Shown in pieces: positions 7,467-15,432 of a stretch of 18,166 nt of DNA (positions within the stretch are counted from its first letter, which is position 1; the number at the start of each line of letters is the position of its first letter). This stretch comes from Deltaproteobacteria bacterium (GTDB lineage: Bacteria > Desulfobacterota > Desulfuromonadia > Geobacterales > Pseudopelobacteraceae). The position numbers were made by a program, and so were the translations under genes. The DNA is taken from contig JACRCG010000325.1 in NCBI GenBank assembly GCA_016219145.1, positions 1 through 18,166 on the forward strand. The letters run 5' to 3'. The notes under the pieces were generated by a model. The model had not been told where the DNA came from and did not search any database. It was given only the letters and a program-made list of their open reading frames with translations.

Positions 7467-7636
7467 TTGACCGCCGTTTCCAAAACGTCTGGCGAACTAT
7501 CTGTTTCAACTCATCTCTCCCGACACCCGCAAGGCCGGGGGCTGCAACTACCAGGGCAAAAACAAACAGCAGGTAGAGCAGGCCGGAAAGTCCCAAACGT
7601 ATTGCTGCCGTGAAAACTGCCGGATCTATCCGGACA
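7282..7636. repeat. Long direct repeat, copy B (355 bp)
   Basis: The partner of 5646-5999. Here the flippase 3' end is intact and in frame, while the methyltransferase part is cut after 62 codons. The right edge lies three bases past a near-palindrome (7620-7633: ccggat, two bases, atccgg). The left edge falls within the codons for the glycine-rich SAM loop. Confidence 0.97.
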
Positions 7637-9060
7637 AACGAAAACGGCTGTATAAAGCTGTCCGGCAGCCGCAGACTCAGGAAACAGGCTACAGCAGCCG
7701 CTCCGTAGACAATGCCGACCGTTTTAACCTGAAGGAAAATCCACTTCGGAAATGATATGCCTAAAAATTTGGTATTGTAGTACAGCTGGATGTTTGTTCC
7801 AACAATATTTACAACCACCATCTTGATAGCCAGACCGGTGGCTCCCAATGCCAGGCCGGGTATCAGATACGTCGTCGGGGCCATCAGCAGGTAGGTAAAC
7901 GGAATGCTGGCAACCATGCAGAAGAGGCTGATCTTAGAGTAGAGCCCGGTCTGTCCAGTGGCAATCAATAGTGCCCCACTAAGCTGGCCGAAGGTTTGAT
8001 GGATCGGATACAGGGTCATGATAGTGATCGGAATGACAGCTCCGATGAATTTCTTTCCGCCGATTACCTCGACCAGCGAAGCGCTGTTCATGGAGAGGAA
8101 ACAGGATGTCACCACCGCGATGAACAGGAATACCCGAATACGCTCGAACAAGCTCCTTAGTCTCGCTTTGTCCATCTCCTCGAAGGCAAAGGCGAATTCT
8201 CTGGTCAGTAGCGGCGTCATGGCACTCGTAAACAGGAAAGCAACTGCTCCTAGCCGGTCGGAAAGACCGAAATAACCATACTGCGCCGCCCCCCCAATCA
8301 ATTGCAGAAACCAACGGTCAAAGTAGCTGAAGAGAAAACCGACGACGACAAGTATCACAAGAGGCCGGACAAAGGCTTTCAGAAAAGACAGGTACCTCTT
8401 TATTTCGTCTTTCGGAAAATGCCATGGCATCAGCGCCGCCGACGTAAATGCCCGCCGACGGTACAGCCATCCCGCCATGATCAGCGCCACGGCGCCGGTT
8501 ATCACTATCTGTGAAAAGAAGAAGGTGTGCAGGTTCATCAGGGAGGCCCAGATCAGAAGCAGGTAGGCCCCAGTCTTGGCCAGATTCTGGACAAGTCTCA
8601 GTTTTTCAAGCACCCCCGTGAGCGCCTTGCCGTCCGCCATATAGGTGCACATCTGGAACAGAAAAACCGCCAGCGTCAGCCCGAAACCTTCCCAGAGATA
8701 CAGCGGCGCGATATCCGGCCATAACACGACATGGAAACCGGTCATGGTAGCAACCGCAATGAGAAGACAGAAGAACAGCACCGACCCGGTAACCAGATAC
8801 AGGGTAACACCAACGGATACGTCGGCATCTTCCTTGTGGGCCTTGCGCGATATCCAGTTGAAAAAAGCGGAGGGGGCGTGGCAGGTGATTGAATCCAGAA
8901 TCAGCTTGAAGTTTGCCGCCAGAAACTCGAATCTCCCGTAGTCGGCCGGGCCCAGAGTTCTGGGAACCAGAGCCACCGTGATAATGCCAAGCAGCGCCGA
9001 CATAACGTTACTGGTCAATTTGGAGACGAAGCGCCCTTTCAGGGAAGAGTCAATTAACAA
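7453..9060 (-). CDS. Wzx-type polysaccharide flippase (MATE/MOP superfamily membrane protein)
   Basis: 535 residues, highly hydrophobic, with a dozen or more predictable membrane helices. The N-terminus (LKGRFVSKLTSNVMSALLGIITVALVPRTLGPADYGRF) has the PxxLGxxxYG pattern typical of Polysacc_synt and MOP flippases; further helices run through to the C-terminal FALVVAAPGLAG. It would flip undecaprenyl-linked oligosaccharide from the cytoplasmic to the periplasmic leaflet. The start is a TTG at 9060 with GAGG five bases upstream and lies 12 bp after the LIC12162 gene; a start further inside would remove the conserved first segment. The last 60 codons are duplicated downstream at 5817-5999. Specificity is not predictable, and I avoid the symbol wzx because sequence alone does not separate it from related exporters. 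Confidence 0.9.
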   Translation of the reverse strand: MLIDSSLKGRFVSKLTSNVMSALLGIITVALVPRTLGPADYGRFEFLAANFKLILDSITCHAPSAFFNWISRKAHKEDADVSVGVTLYLVTGSVLFFCLLIAVATMTGFHVVLWPDIAPLYLWEGFGLTLAVFLFQMCTYMADGKALTGVLEKLRLVQNLAKTGAYLLLIWASLMNLHTFFFSQIVITGAVALIMAGWLYRRRAFTSAALMPWHFPKDEIKRYLSFLKAFVRPLVILVVVGFLFSYFDRWFLQLIGGAAQYGYFGLSDRLGAVAFLFTSAMTPLLTREFAFAFEEMDKARLRSLFERIRVFLFIAVVTSCFLSMNSASLVEVIGGKKFIGAVIPITIMTLYPIHQTFGQLSGALLIATGQTGLYSKISLFCMVASIPFTYLLMAPTTYLIPGLALGATGLAIKMVVVNIVGTNIQLYYNTKFLGISFPKWIFLQVKTVGIVYGAAAVACFLSLRLPDSFIQPFSFVRIDPAVFTAAIRLGLSGLLYLLFVFALVVAAPGLAGVGRDELKQIVRQTFWKRRSNEQG

Positions 9061-9072
9061 TGTGACCTCATA

Positions 9073-10884
9073 CTACACCGTTTGCCGGTGAGCCTTGTGG
9101 TACAACTTCAACAATTCCTCAGTCCAAAGTGACACAGCATTGGGTGAGGTACGTCCATAATGATCGCAAAACTCTCTCACAGCTTTTTGCCGATCAGGAT
9201 CGTTCCACCATTTTTCGACGTCGGGATATACTAGATTTACCATTCTTGCTGCTGCCTCCGGGGTTTCAAGTAACACTCCAACCTCTTTGAGTAGATCAAA
9301 ATACTGTTTTGCCCCCTCCTTCAGCGGTAGCGCTGACTCGTTATAGAACAACACCGATGGCACATTCGATGCGAGAGCCTCGATATAGGTTGTTGCAATA
9401 TGATCAGCTACAAAAGGGCGGCAAGATTTCAAACTGTCTGTGAAACTATAGTCGCCTTCAGGCTCAATATAAACGTCCGGAAAAGTGTCGCTCCATCGTT
9501 CGTGCAAATCCCATCCAAAACTTTCCGGGGTAAGACGAACCCTAAGAGCTTTCTTCGCATCTGTGCCGAGGGACATTATAAATTTTTGCTGCCTTACCAG
9601 GTAATCCTCAAAAAACTCCTGCGAAAACGGAATATTTACGAGATAACGAAAATTGGTCGTTGATGTGAATAGGATTCCGGCCTTACTGTTATCAGCTTTG
9701 GTTCTAAAGCGACCAGACAGCTTTGCAGAGACAAACGGAATAATTTCTGCGATCGTGCCCCGCTCTTGCCATCCCCAAGTGTAAAATCGGTCACAGATTT
9801 TCATCTCGTGATCCATTACTGTATGATGTTTTGCTATTCCGTAATTGCCGCCATGCTGAGACCCTATTATCGGAACCCCAGCCTCTGCATGTTCCGCCGC
9901 CCAGACCTGAAAAGATTCATCAAAAAAATAGGCGTTTGACGAAAAAATTGCTGTAGGCCTAGATGGAAAGGCCTTTACCTCTTTCTTCAAAGCCGCGTAT
10001 GACTCAACAAATATCTGAGGAAGATCAAGAGGGAGGACTTGTTTCAGGTATTCTTTAAAGTCATCACCACCTTTTAGGAACCGGTTCAATTCCATCCGCC
10101 TCGCATAATCTATCGATACGGGTTCTAAGCGAATCGGCCTTCTAGGTACGGGCCTAACCTTGCCGAGCGTCCTTAAGAACATTTGAGTCTCAATCTCAGG
10201 AGAGAAAAAAGTACTTTTTATCATCACTCCTGGTCGATCACGCAGTACGACGGATACTTTTTTGATCAACAGATTCGCTGCTTTGAAAAAAAACATCTTT
10301 GGAGTCATTTTCCCCTTGGGTGGGAGTAGCGGATTGACAGAATTCTCGTTTGCTTCAAGCAAAGGGAATTTTCTGCCAAAATAAGAAAAGATGCGAGAGT
10401 ATATCTGGAGGTTGTAAGGGTCACTCTTGCATCTCCTGACAAAATCCAGCGCGTCTACTGGAGTTACAAAACAGTTCTCAGACAGGGAGTAGCTGACTGA
10501 ATCGGGATAACGAGATAGAGCCTCACGAACCCGGACAAATCGATCCAGATTGACATCGACGTAAAATATTAGCCATGGTCCCAATACGATTCGCCAGTAG
10601 CGAAGACCGTGACGCATTCCATGAAGATGATTCATCGCCTCAGACAAATCGAGTAGAAGATCTTCGAAGACCTCACCGGCATGATGCCAGGAAGCTTCCA
10701 GTTCAGAGTACGTTGCCCATGGTGTTTCTATCACCCTCGAATCGAGCTTATCCCATATGGCCCTGCGACTGTAACGCCGACAAGATTCAGAGAAAAAAAG
10801 GATCGGCTTGGATGTGTCCCAGAACTTTTCAAGAGCTGTAGTCGCAAGAAAATATGGTTCCGCTCCTGAAAACTCCTTACTCAT
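9073..10884 (-). CDS. LIC12162-family putative transferase
   Basis: 603 residues. The opening YFLATTALEKFWDTSKPILFFSESCRRYSRR closely fits the start of the LIC12162 family, named from a Leptospira O-antigen locus protein and assumed to be a sugar-related transferase. Further family-like segments are GVPIIGSQHGGNYGIAKH at mid-protein, the FYTWGW segment, and ADHIATTYIEALASNVPSVLFYN near the C-terminus. The last recalls the donor-binding end of GT-B glycosyltransferases and capsule-synthesis proteins. No signal peptide or membrane segment is evident. Its ATG overlaps the end of the radical SAM gene by 8 bp. Sampled lines are about 43% GC, well below the aminotransferase end of the locus. Exact reaction unknown; glycosyl transfer of the nonulosonic acid is a reasonable guess only. 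Confidence 0.82.
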   Translation of the reverse strand: MSKEFSGAEPYFLATTALEKFWDTSKPILFFSESCRRYSRRAIWDKLDSRVIETPWATYSELEASWHHAGEVFEDLLLDLSEAMNHLHGMRHGLRYWRIVLGPWLIFYVDVNLDRFVRVREALSRYPDSVSYSLSENCFVTPVDALDFVRRCKSDPYNLQIYSRIFSYFGRKFPLLEANENSVNPLLPPKGKMTPKMFFFKAANLLIKKVSVVLRDRPGVMIKSTFFSPEIETQMFLRTLGKVRPVPRRPIRLEPVSIDYARRMELNRFLKGGDDFKEYLKQVLPLDLPQIFVESYAALKKEVKAFPSRPTAIFSSNAYFFDESFQVWAAEHAEAGVPIIGSQHGGNYGIAKHHTVMDHEMKICDRFYTWGWQERGTIAEIIPFVSAKLSGRFRTKADNSKAGILFTSTTNFRYLVNIPFSQEFFEDYLVRQQKFIMSLGTDAKKALRVRLTPESFGWDLHERWSDTFPDVYIEPEGDYSFTDSLKSCRPFVADHIATTYIEALASNVPSVLFYNESALPLKEGAKQYFDLLKEVGVLLETPEAAARMVNLVYPDVEKWWNDPDRQKAVREFCDHYGRTSPNAVSLWTEELLKLYHKAHRQTV

Positions 10885-12283
10885 GTTCCTGCTCCTCAGT
10901 CGTTGAACTTCTATAGAATAAAGTTTTAATTAATTCGTTATCCTTCAAGCCAATATTCAACTCATCATTGCATCTACTTAACCCTTTAAGCACCTCACTT
11001 TCCATTTCTTCATCAGACATCTGTGTCAGATTAAGTCGCAAATCCTGCCTGTCACCCATCTTCAATAAATATTCTTCTTCATCAACCACAAAACCGTGCT
11101 CAACAGCATAGTCATACATACCAGATCCTGGTTGCGGCAGCAGATATCCAGCAGAAGGATATATTTTGTTTTCAATACAACAGTCAAACGTGCTTCTGAT
11201 AGTATCCGGTGTTTCCTGAGGATACCCAATGACCAGGCTTGTCGCAGCATGAATACCCGCTTTGTGAAACAGAGCTGTCTGACGTGAAAATTCTTCAACT
11301 TTGACATTTTTATTCATAGCCCTCAGGATTACAGGATCAGAAGACTCCAATGAATACCCAACTGAGATACATCCTGCCTGTTTCATTTTCATAATTATTT
11401 CGATATCCTCTTCCTTATCGAAGAGATTGCCCCTACAGTTGGCAGCCCAAAGAAATTTTACCTTTTCATCAATTATCTTTTCAACCAGTGCGAGTGTCTG
11501 TTGCTTGGAAAAAAAGGTTAATTCATCCCAGAAAAGAATGTAGTTAAGATCATATCTAGTAATGAGAGTATCAATTTCGCCAACTATCGAATCAGGGCTC
11601 CGATACCTGTAAGGCGCACCCTTAAAAACATGATAACAAAAATTGCACTTGGCAACACAGCCCCTGGCCGTATTAACAGGCAATGCCCGCACTTTTTCAC
11701 GGGGTATGGGCAAGGGGTCTCTTACAGCGAGTTGCGAGGTTGCGATATAGGTTTCTACGTCATACTGACTAAAGTCGATGTATGGCAAGCTAGAAATATC
11801 CCTGATGAGAGGCCTGTCAGGTGTGCGAACGATCATGCCATCACGCTTGAAGCATATGCCTGCAACCTCGTCCAGGGGGCTGGATAACGCCACTGCCCGA
11901 AGTAGTTCGACTATTGTTTCATCCCCCTCTCCCATCACCGCAATATCGACCTGGGTCCGAGTAAGCAGGGTATCGACTATGGACGTGGCCACCGAATTTC
12001 CCGCGATGACCACGGCATTCGGATGGGCGGCCTTGATCTCTGCGGCAATTGTTTTGACAATCCTGTACCCGGTGACGATGCAACCCAAGCAGACAACATC
12101 GTAGGGTTTCCTCCGGATGAATGCGGCGACGTCCTCATCTGAATGGCGATGGGCATCGATATCCAGCAGGTCGAAGTCAATGCCGGCATTTTTCATGGCC
12201 GTAGTCACATAGCCAAGCCCGATTGGAAAAAGCTTCAACGGGGAAAGTGGCCGTAATGAAACATTAATCACCAGAATGTTCAT
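10877..12283 (-). CDS. B12-binding-domain radical SAM protein
   Basis: From the start chosen here 468 residues. A cobalamin-binding-type domain comes first (MNILVINVSLRPLSPLKLFPIGLGYVTTAM, then VVIAGNSVATS and VMGEGDETIVELL). The radical SAM domain follows with C209-x3-C213-x2-C216 in NTARGCVAKCNFCYH, ILFWDELTFF, and the later VIGYPQETPDTI loop. The frame continues upstream to 12379, but that would overlap pseI by 74 bp and add 32 residues without resemblance to the family. The ATG at 12283 has AGAGG four bases upstream. It overlaps the LIC12162 gene by 8 bp. Substrate unknown; position beside pseI suggests a glycan or sugar modification. Composition changes sharply inside the gene near 11640. 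Confidence 0.9.
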   Translation of the reverse strand: MNILVINVSLRPLSPLKLFPIGLGYVTTAMKNAGIDFDLLDIDAHRHSDEDVAAFIRRKPYDVVCLGCIVTGYRIVKTIAAEIKAAHPNAVVIAGNSVATSIVDTLLTRTQVDIAVMGEGDETIVELLRAVALSSPLDEVAGICFKRDGMIVRTPDRPLIRDISSLPYIDFSQYDVETYIATSQLAVRDPLPIPREKVRALPVNTARGCVAKCNFCYHVFKGAPYRYRSPDSIVGEIDTLITRYDLNYILFWDELTFFSKQQTLALVEKIIDEKVKFLWAANCRGNLFDKEEDIEIIMKMKQAGCISVGYSLESSDPVILRAMNKNVKVEEFSRQTALFHKAGIHAATSLVIGYPQETPDTIRSTFDCCIENKIYPSAGYLLPQPGSGMYDYAVEHGFVVDEEEYLLKMGDRQDLRLNLTQMSDEEMESEVLKGLSRCNDELNIGLKDNELIKTLFYRSSTTEEQEHE

Positions 12284-12292
12284 GGTTCCTCT
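12284..12292 (-). promoter_or_regulatory. Ribosome binding site deciding the radical SAM start
   Basis: On the minus strand AGAGG (12292-12288) is followed by AACC and ATG at 12283. It lies in the 22-base gap after the pseI stop, which supports this start over the upstream one at 12379. Confidence 0.65.
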
Positions 12293-12305
12293 CAATACGT
12301 AAAAT

Positions 12306-13355
12306 TTATATGAGATTCCAATTGATCGGAGTTCCTTTTCGGGCATCACGGGATATCCGCTTACCAAGGAACAGGTCAAGGTATTTCGGTGCTAAACCCA
12401 GGCCTGGTCGCACCACTCGAAGATTCTCCAGAGTGAAAAGCTCGCCAGCCTGCATGTCTTGAGCAACATAAAGCGAACGGCGAAACTGGAGCGAGGCCTT
12501 TTCCCTCTCGGTTGGCCCATAGCTGACTGCACCTAGCGACTGATGTGCCCGCTGGGATTCGGTTACGAGCGCCTTCAGCTCGGAAGGTTCCAAGGAAAAA
12601 GCGGACTCAACACCGCCGTCGGCCCGGGAAAGGGTAAAATGTTTTTCGATCACTGTCGCCCCAAGAGCCACTGCGGCAACTGCGACACCGATCCCCATGG
12701 TATGGTCCGAAAGACCGACCTCGCACCCGAACAGTTCTCGCATATGGGGTATCGTGCTAATATTCGTGTTTTCGGCGGTTGCGGGATAGGTGCTCGTACA
12801 CTTGAGCAAAATCAAGTCGTGGCACCCGGCAGCACGGGCGCAGGCCACGGCATCGTCGAGTTCGGCGATCGAGGCCATGCCGGTGGACATGATGATCGGC
12901 TTGCCGGTGGCGGCCGCCTTGCGGATGAGCGGGAGATGAACGTTTTCGAAGGACGCTATTTTGTAGCAGGGGACATCCATCGACTCCAGAAAATCGACGG
13001 CGGTTTCGTCGAACGGCGTACTGAAGCAGACCAGACCTAGCTCGCGGCACCGCCTGAAGATCGGTTCGTGCCACTCCCAGGGCGTATACGCCTGTTGATA
13101 CAGTTTGTGGAGCGAGGTGCCCTTCCAGAGACTGTCCGGGTTGTCGATGAAGAATTCACCCTCGCTGACGTCAAGCGTAATAGTATCCGCCGTGTACGTC
13201 TGGAGCTTCAGCGCATGAGCACCTGCAGCTGCTGCGGCATCAACGATTGCGAGCGCCCGGTCAAGCGACTGATTATGGTTGCCCGACATTTCGGCGATGA
13301 TGAATGGGGCATGGCCCGCACCAATTTTCCTTCCGGCAATGACACTGTCATTCAT
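12306..13355 (-). CDS. pseI: Pseudaminic acid synthase
   Basis: Condenses 2,4-diacetamido-2,4,6-trideoxy-L-altrose with phosphoenolpyruvate to give pseudaminic acid. The 349-residue protein is a full NeuB-type TIM barrel plus C-terminal SAF (antifreeze-like) domain. AEMSGNHNQSLDRALAIVDA (21-40), ALKLQTYTADTITLD, TPWEWHEPIFRRCRELGL, CFSTPFDETAVDFLESMDVP, KIASFE, IMSTGMA, VGLSDHTMGI and VIEKHFTLSR are all present. EMSGNHN and the TPWEWH segment are closer to PseI than to sialic (NeuB) or legionaminic (LegI) synthases. FRRSLYV and GLGLAPKYLDLFLGK mark the SAF end. The ATG at 13355 has GAGGT five bases upstream, three bases after the deacetylase stop. Confidence 0.93.
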   Translation of the reverse strand: MNDSVIAGRKIGAGHAPFIIAEMSGNHNQSLDRALAIVDAAAAAGAHALKLQTYTADTITLDVSEGEFFIDNPDSLWKGTSLHKLYQQAYTPWEWHEPIFRRCRELGLVCFSTPFDETAVDFLESMDVPCYKIASFENVHLPLIRKAAATGKPIIMSTGMASIAELDDAVACARAAGCHDLILLKCTSTYPATAENTNISTIPHMRELFGCEVGLSDHTMGIGVAVAAVALGATVIEKHFTLSRADGGVESAFSLEPSELKALVTESQRAHQSLGAVSYGPTEREKASLQFRRSLYVAQDMQAGELFTLENLRVVRPGLGLAPKYLDLFLGKRISRDARKGTPINWNLI

Positions 13356-13358
13356 GTT

Positions 13359-14054
13359 CTACCTCACCAGGTTTCTGCCAAGAACAAAGGCTTCGGCAGC
13401 TTCCACACCAACACTTGCACCCCTCCATCGGGCCAGGTGGTTCACGGCATCAACTGAGCGGGAATGGGGCCAGGGGCGCATTTCCATGTGATACGCCTCT
13501 AGCGCTTGGAGCTTGAGCGATACTGTCTCTGAGATATCTTCAAACCAATTCGGCGCAAAAACCGGTGCAGAGCCCGGCGGTTGCCATTCGGTGCTTGAAG
13601 ACACCTCAAAGAAGAGCAGTGTGTGTACGGAAAGGGACGGCGTTGGCCGGCATGCGGTTACGACCGCCTCATGAATCCGGCGATGGTCGATATTGACGTC
13701 ACCGGTGTGATGGGTAAGGATAATTTCCGGCCTGGTTTTCTCGATATGACATTCAATCACCTTGACTATATCCAGAAGGTCAATGCTGTCCATGCGATTA
13801 TCGGGGAAGTCGTGAAGACTCAATGACGTGACTCCGAGAATATCTTTTGCCATGTGGGCAGCCTCAGCCAGTTCCGACAATTCAGCGCCGCGCTCCTCTC
13901 GGTTGCGCTCAGCATCGCGGCTGGTCGCCCCCTCGGCAAGGATAAGCACATGCACCTCGTCACCGTTTCGGACATACTTTGCGATAGTTGCCCCACACCC
14001 CAGAACTTCATCATCGGGATGCGCCGCGACCACGAGAACGCGCCGGGCACTCAT
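13359..14054 (-). CDS. PIG-L / LmbE-family N-deacetylase
   Basis: A 231-residue zinc-dependent deacetylase, typically acting on N-acetylated sugars. The signature AHPDDE is at residues 11-16 (zinc ligands expected at H12 and D15, D14 catalytic). The second motif DHRRIH at 123-128 would supply the third histidine. Length and fold fit the family; no signal peptide, so it acts in the cytoplasm. The ATG at 14054 overlaps the methyltransferase stop by 4 bp (ATGA), and pseI follows after three bases, so it is part of the same unit. Such a gene is not part of the six-enzyme pseudaminic pathway. I infer removal of an acetyl group from a Pse precursor or from CMP-linked sugar, but a role on another sugar of the glycan is equally possible. 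Confidence 0.9.
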   Translation of the reverse strand: MSARRVLVVAAHPDDEVLGCGATIAKYVRNGDEVHVLILAEGATSRDAERNREERGAELSELAEAAHMAKDILGVTSLSLHDFPDNRMDSIDLLDIVKVIECHIEKTRPEIILTHHTGDVNIDHRRIHEAVVTACRPTPSLSVHTLLFFEVSSSTEWQPPGSAPVFAPNWFEDISETVSLKLQALEAYHMEMRPWPHSRSVDAVNHLARWRGASVGVEAAEAFVLGRNLVR

Positions 14055-14848
14055 GCCTTCCTCGCGATACAGGCCATGACATGCTTCTCCATGGCAAACG
14101 CCCCATGCTCCTGAAAATGACTCTCTACATCCCGCATAACGGCCGCTTCATGTGGTTGTGAATAAAAGGTCGAAGCCTTCCAGTAATCCATGACAGCCTT
14201 GACATCCGGAAATCTGACATTGTTTACAAAAGTTTCAACTTGTACCGTCAACTGTTGACAGAGGACAGGAATGACCTCATTCTCAATAAACGTTGTGGAA
14301 CTGCGTAGCACCAGTTCGGGCAATGCGAAATATTTTTGCAGAATATTAAAAAGAACCGCATTATTCCTGCCGTACGGCCCGACTATCAGAATAGCGCCAT
14401 TGCCTGAGAGGTGGCCGACCATCTGGTGAAGCGTCCTGGAGACGTCTTTTGAGTAATACAGACCATAGAAACAGGAGATGAGGTCAAAAACGGCTGTATT
14501 GATCTCTGCACTACTGAACATTTCCTCCATGGAAACTGGCAGGAGCTTATAATGCAAAACTCCAAGTGATTGCAGCCTCTGATCAGCAGTGTTCAGGGAT
14601 TCACTGGACACGTCTACGCCAATAATGTGATCGACGTTGGTCTTTTTCGCGTACTTCATCAACTGGTTCCCGGTGCCGCAACAAATGTCCAGCACTGTAC
14701 TGAAATCTATTCTACCAACAATCGAATCCACCCAGGAGTCAAAATCATTCGTCCCGTAACTGCTGTTTATATTCGATCGTTCTCTCAGATTATTGCTATT
14801 GATTGCACGGCTAGTAAACTGTGATTCTTCGGCAAGATTGTTGTTCAT
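14051..14848 (-). CDS. Class I SAM-dependent methyltransferase
   Basis: 265 residues. Motif I is VLDICCGTGNQL at 52-63, an acidic motif II follows in IIGVDVSSESL, and there are ISCFYGLYYS and NGAILIVGPYGRN segments. This resembles Methyltransf_11/25 proteins. The first 50 residues are Asn/Ser-rich and without motif. The ATG at 14848 has AAGGAG about ten bases upstream, and there is a 32-bp gap to pseH. It overlaps the deacetylase by 4 bp. Its sampled lines are near 42% GC, lower than the deacetylase beside it, so the two may have different origins. Methylation of a hydroxyl or freed amino group on the nonulosonic acid is possible; the sequence does not show the substrate. Confidence 0.87.
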   Translation of the reverse strand: MNNNLAEESQFTSRAINSNNLRERSNINSSYGTNDFDSWVDSIVGRIDFSTVLDICCGTGNQLMKYAKKTNVDHIIGVDVSSESLNTADQRLQSLGVLHYKLLPVSMEEMFSSAEINTAVFDLISCFYGLYYSKDVSRTLHQMVGHLSGNGAILIVGPYGRNNAVLFNILQKYFALPELVLRSSTTFIENEVIPVLCQQLTVQVETFVNNVRFPDVKAVMDYWKASTFYSQPHEAAVMRDVESHFQEHGAFAMEKHVMACIARKA

Positions 14849-14880
14849 TACCGATTATCTCCTTTCTATCAAATATATAA

Positions 14881-15432
14881 TCAAACGTGAAATGCAGTTC
14901 TTTCCAGTTCGTTCCGCCGATCTTGCCAACAATCTTTGAATAAGGCGAAAGAAATTACATCCTCGTACACGCCTTCTTTCAGTACATGCCTGACAAAATG
15001 TCCTTCCCTGGCAAAACCCAGCTTCTGGAAAAATTTGACGCTTGCCGAATTGAACTGAAATGCTTCGCCGCATAATTTGCGAATCTGTAATATCTCAAAA
15101 GCGTACTCCATCCCCGAAACGCCCAAAATGGTGCCGGTACCACGCGGTAGATTATCCTCCCCCAAGTAAAATCCCCAGAAACATTTCGAGTTCTTTCTGT
15201 CGATATCGGTGAAATACACCATGCCAACCGGTGTTTGACAAACTTCGAAGAGGAGATATACCGCCGACGAATCATCCTTCAACCTGTTAAACCAGGCTTT
15301 GTGTTCTTCCATACTGATAATATGGTCACCGTACATGTTTCTGCGAATACGCTCAGAATTACGCCAGTTCAGCACCAGTTCAAGGTCATCCTCTGCGACC
15401 GGTCGCAGCCGGCAATCTTCACGTCTGGGCAT
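14881..15432 (-). CDS. pseH: UDP-4-amino-4,6-dideoxy-N-acetyl-beta-L-altrosamine N-acetyltransferase
   Basis: A GNAT-fold acetyltransferase that acetylates the 4-amino group using acetyl-CoA, third step of pseudaminic acid synthesis. 183 residues, the family's usual length. LRPVAEDDLELVLNWRNSERIRRNMYGDHIISMEEHKAWF (residues 9-48) is the standard PseH opening. MVYFTDID and WGFYLGED follow, then GTGTILGVSGMEYAF at the acyl-CoA pyrophosphate loop, and the late segment FQFNSASVKFFQKLGFAREG. The ATG at 15432 has GGAGG six bases upstream and overlaps pseG by 14 bp, as expected for adjoining pathway steps. Confidence 0.92.
   Translation of the reverse strand: MPRREDCRLRPVAEDDLELVLNWRNSERIRRNMYGDHIISMEEHKAWFNRLKDDSSAVYLLFEVCQTPVGMVYFTDIDRKNSKCFWGFYLGEDNLPRGTGTILGVSGMEYAFEILQIRKLCGEAFQFNSASVKFFQKLGFAREGHFVRHVLKEGVYEDVISFALFKDCWQDRRNELERTAFHV

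Noticed and set aside
12284..12379. A 32-residue N-terminal extension of the radical SAM protein
   Set aside because: It overlaps the end of pseI, has no family resemblance, and the ATG at 12283 has a good ribosome site in the intergenic gap.
12306..13355. Sialic acid (NeuB) or legionaminic acid synthase instead of PseI
   Set aside because: The EMSGNHN and TPWEWH segments and the adjoining pseG and pseH point to pseudaminic acid synthase.
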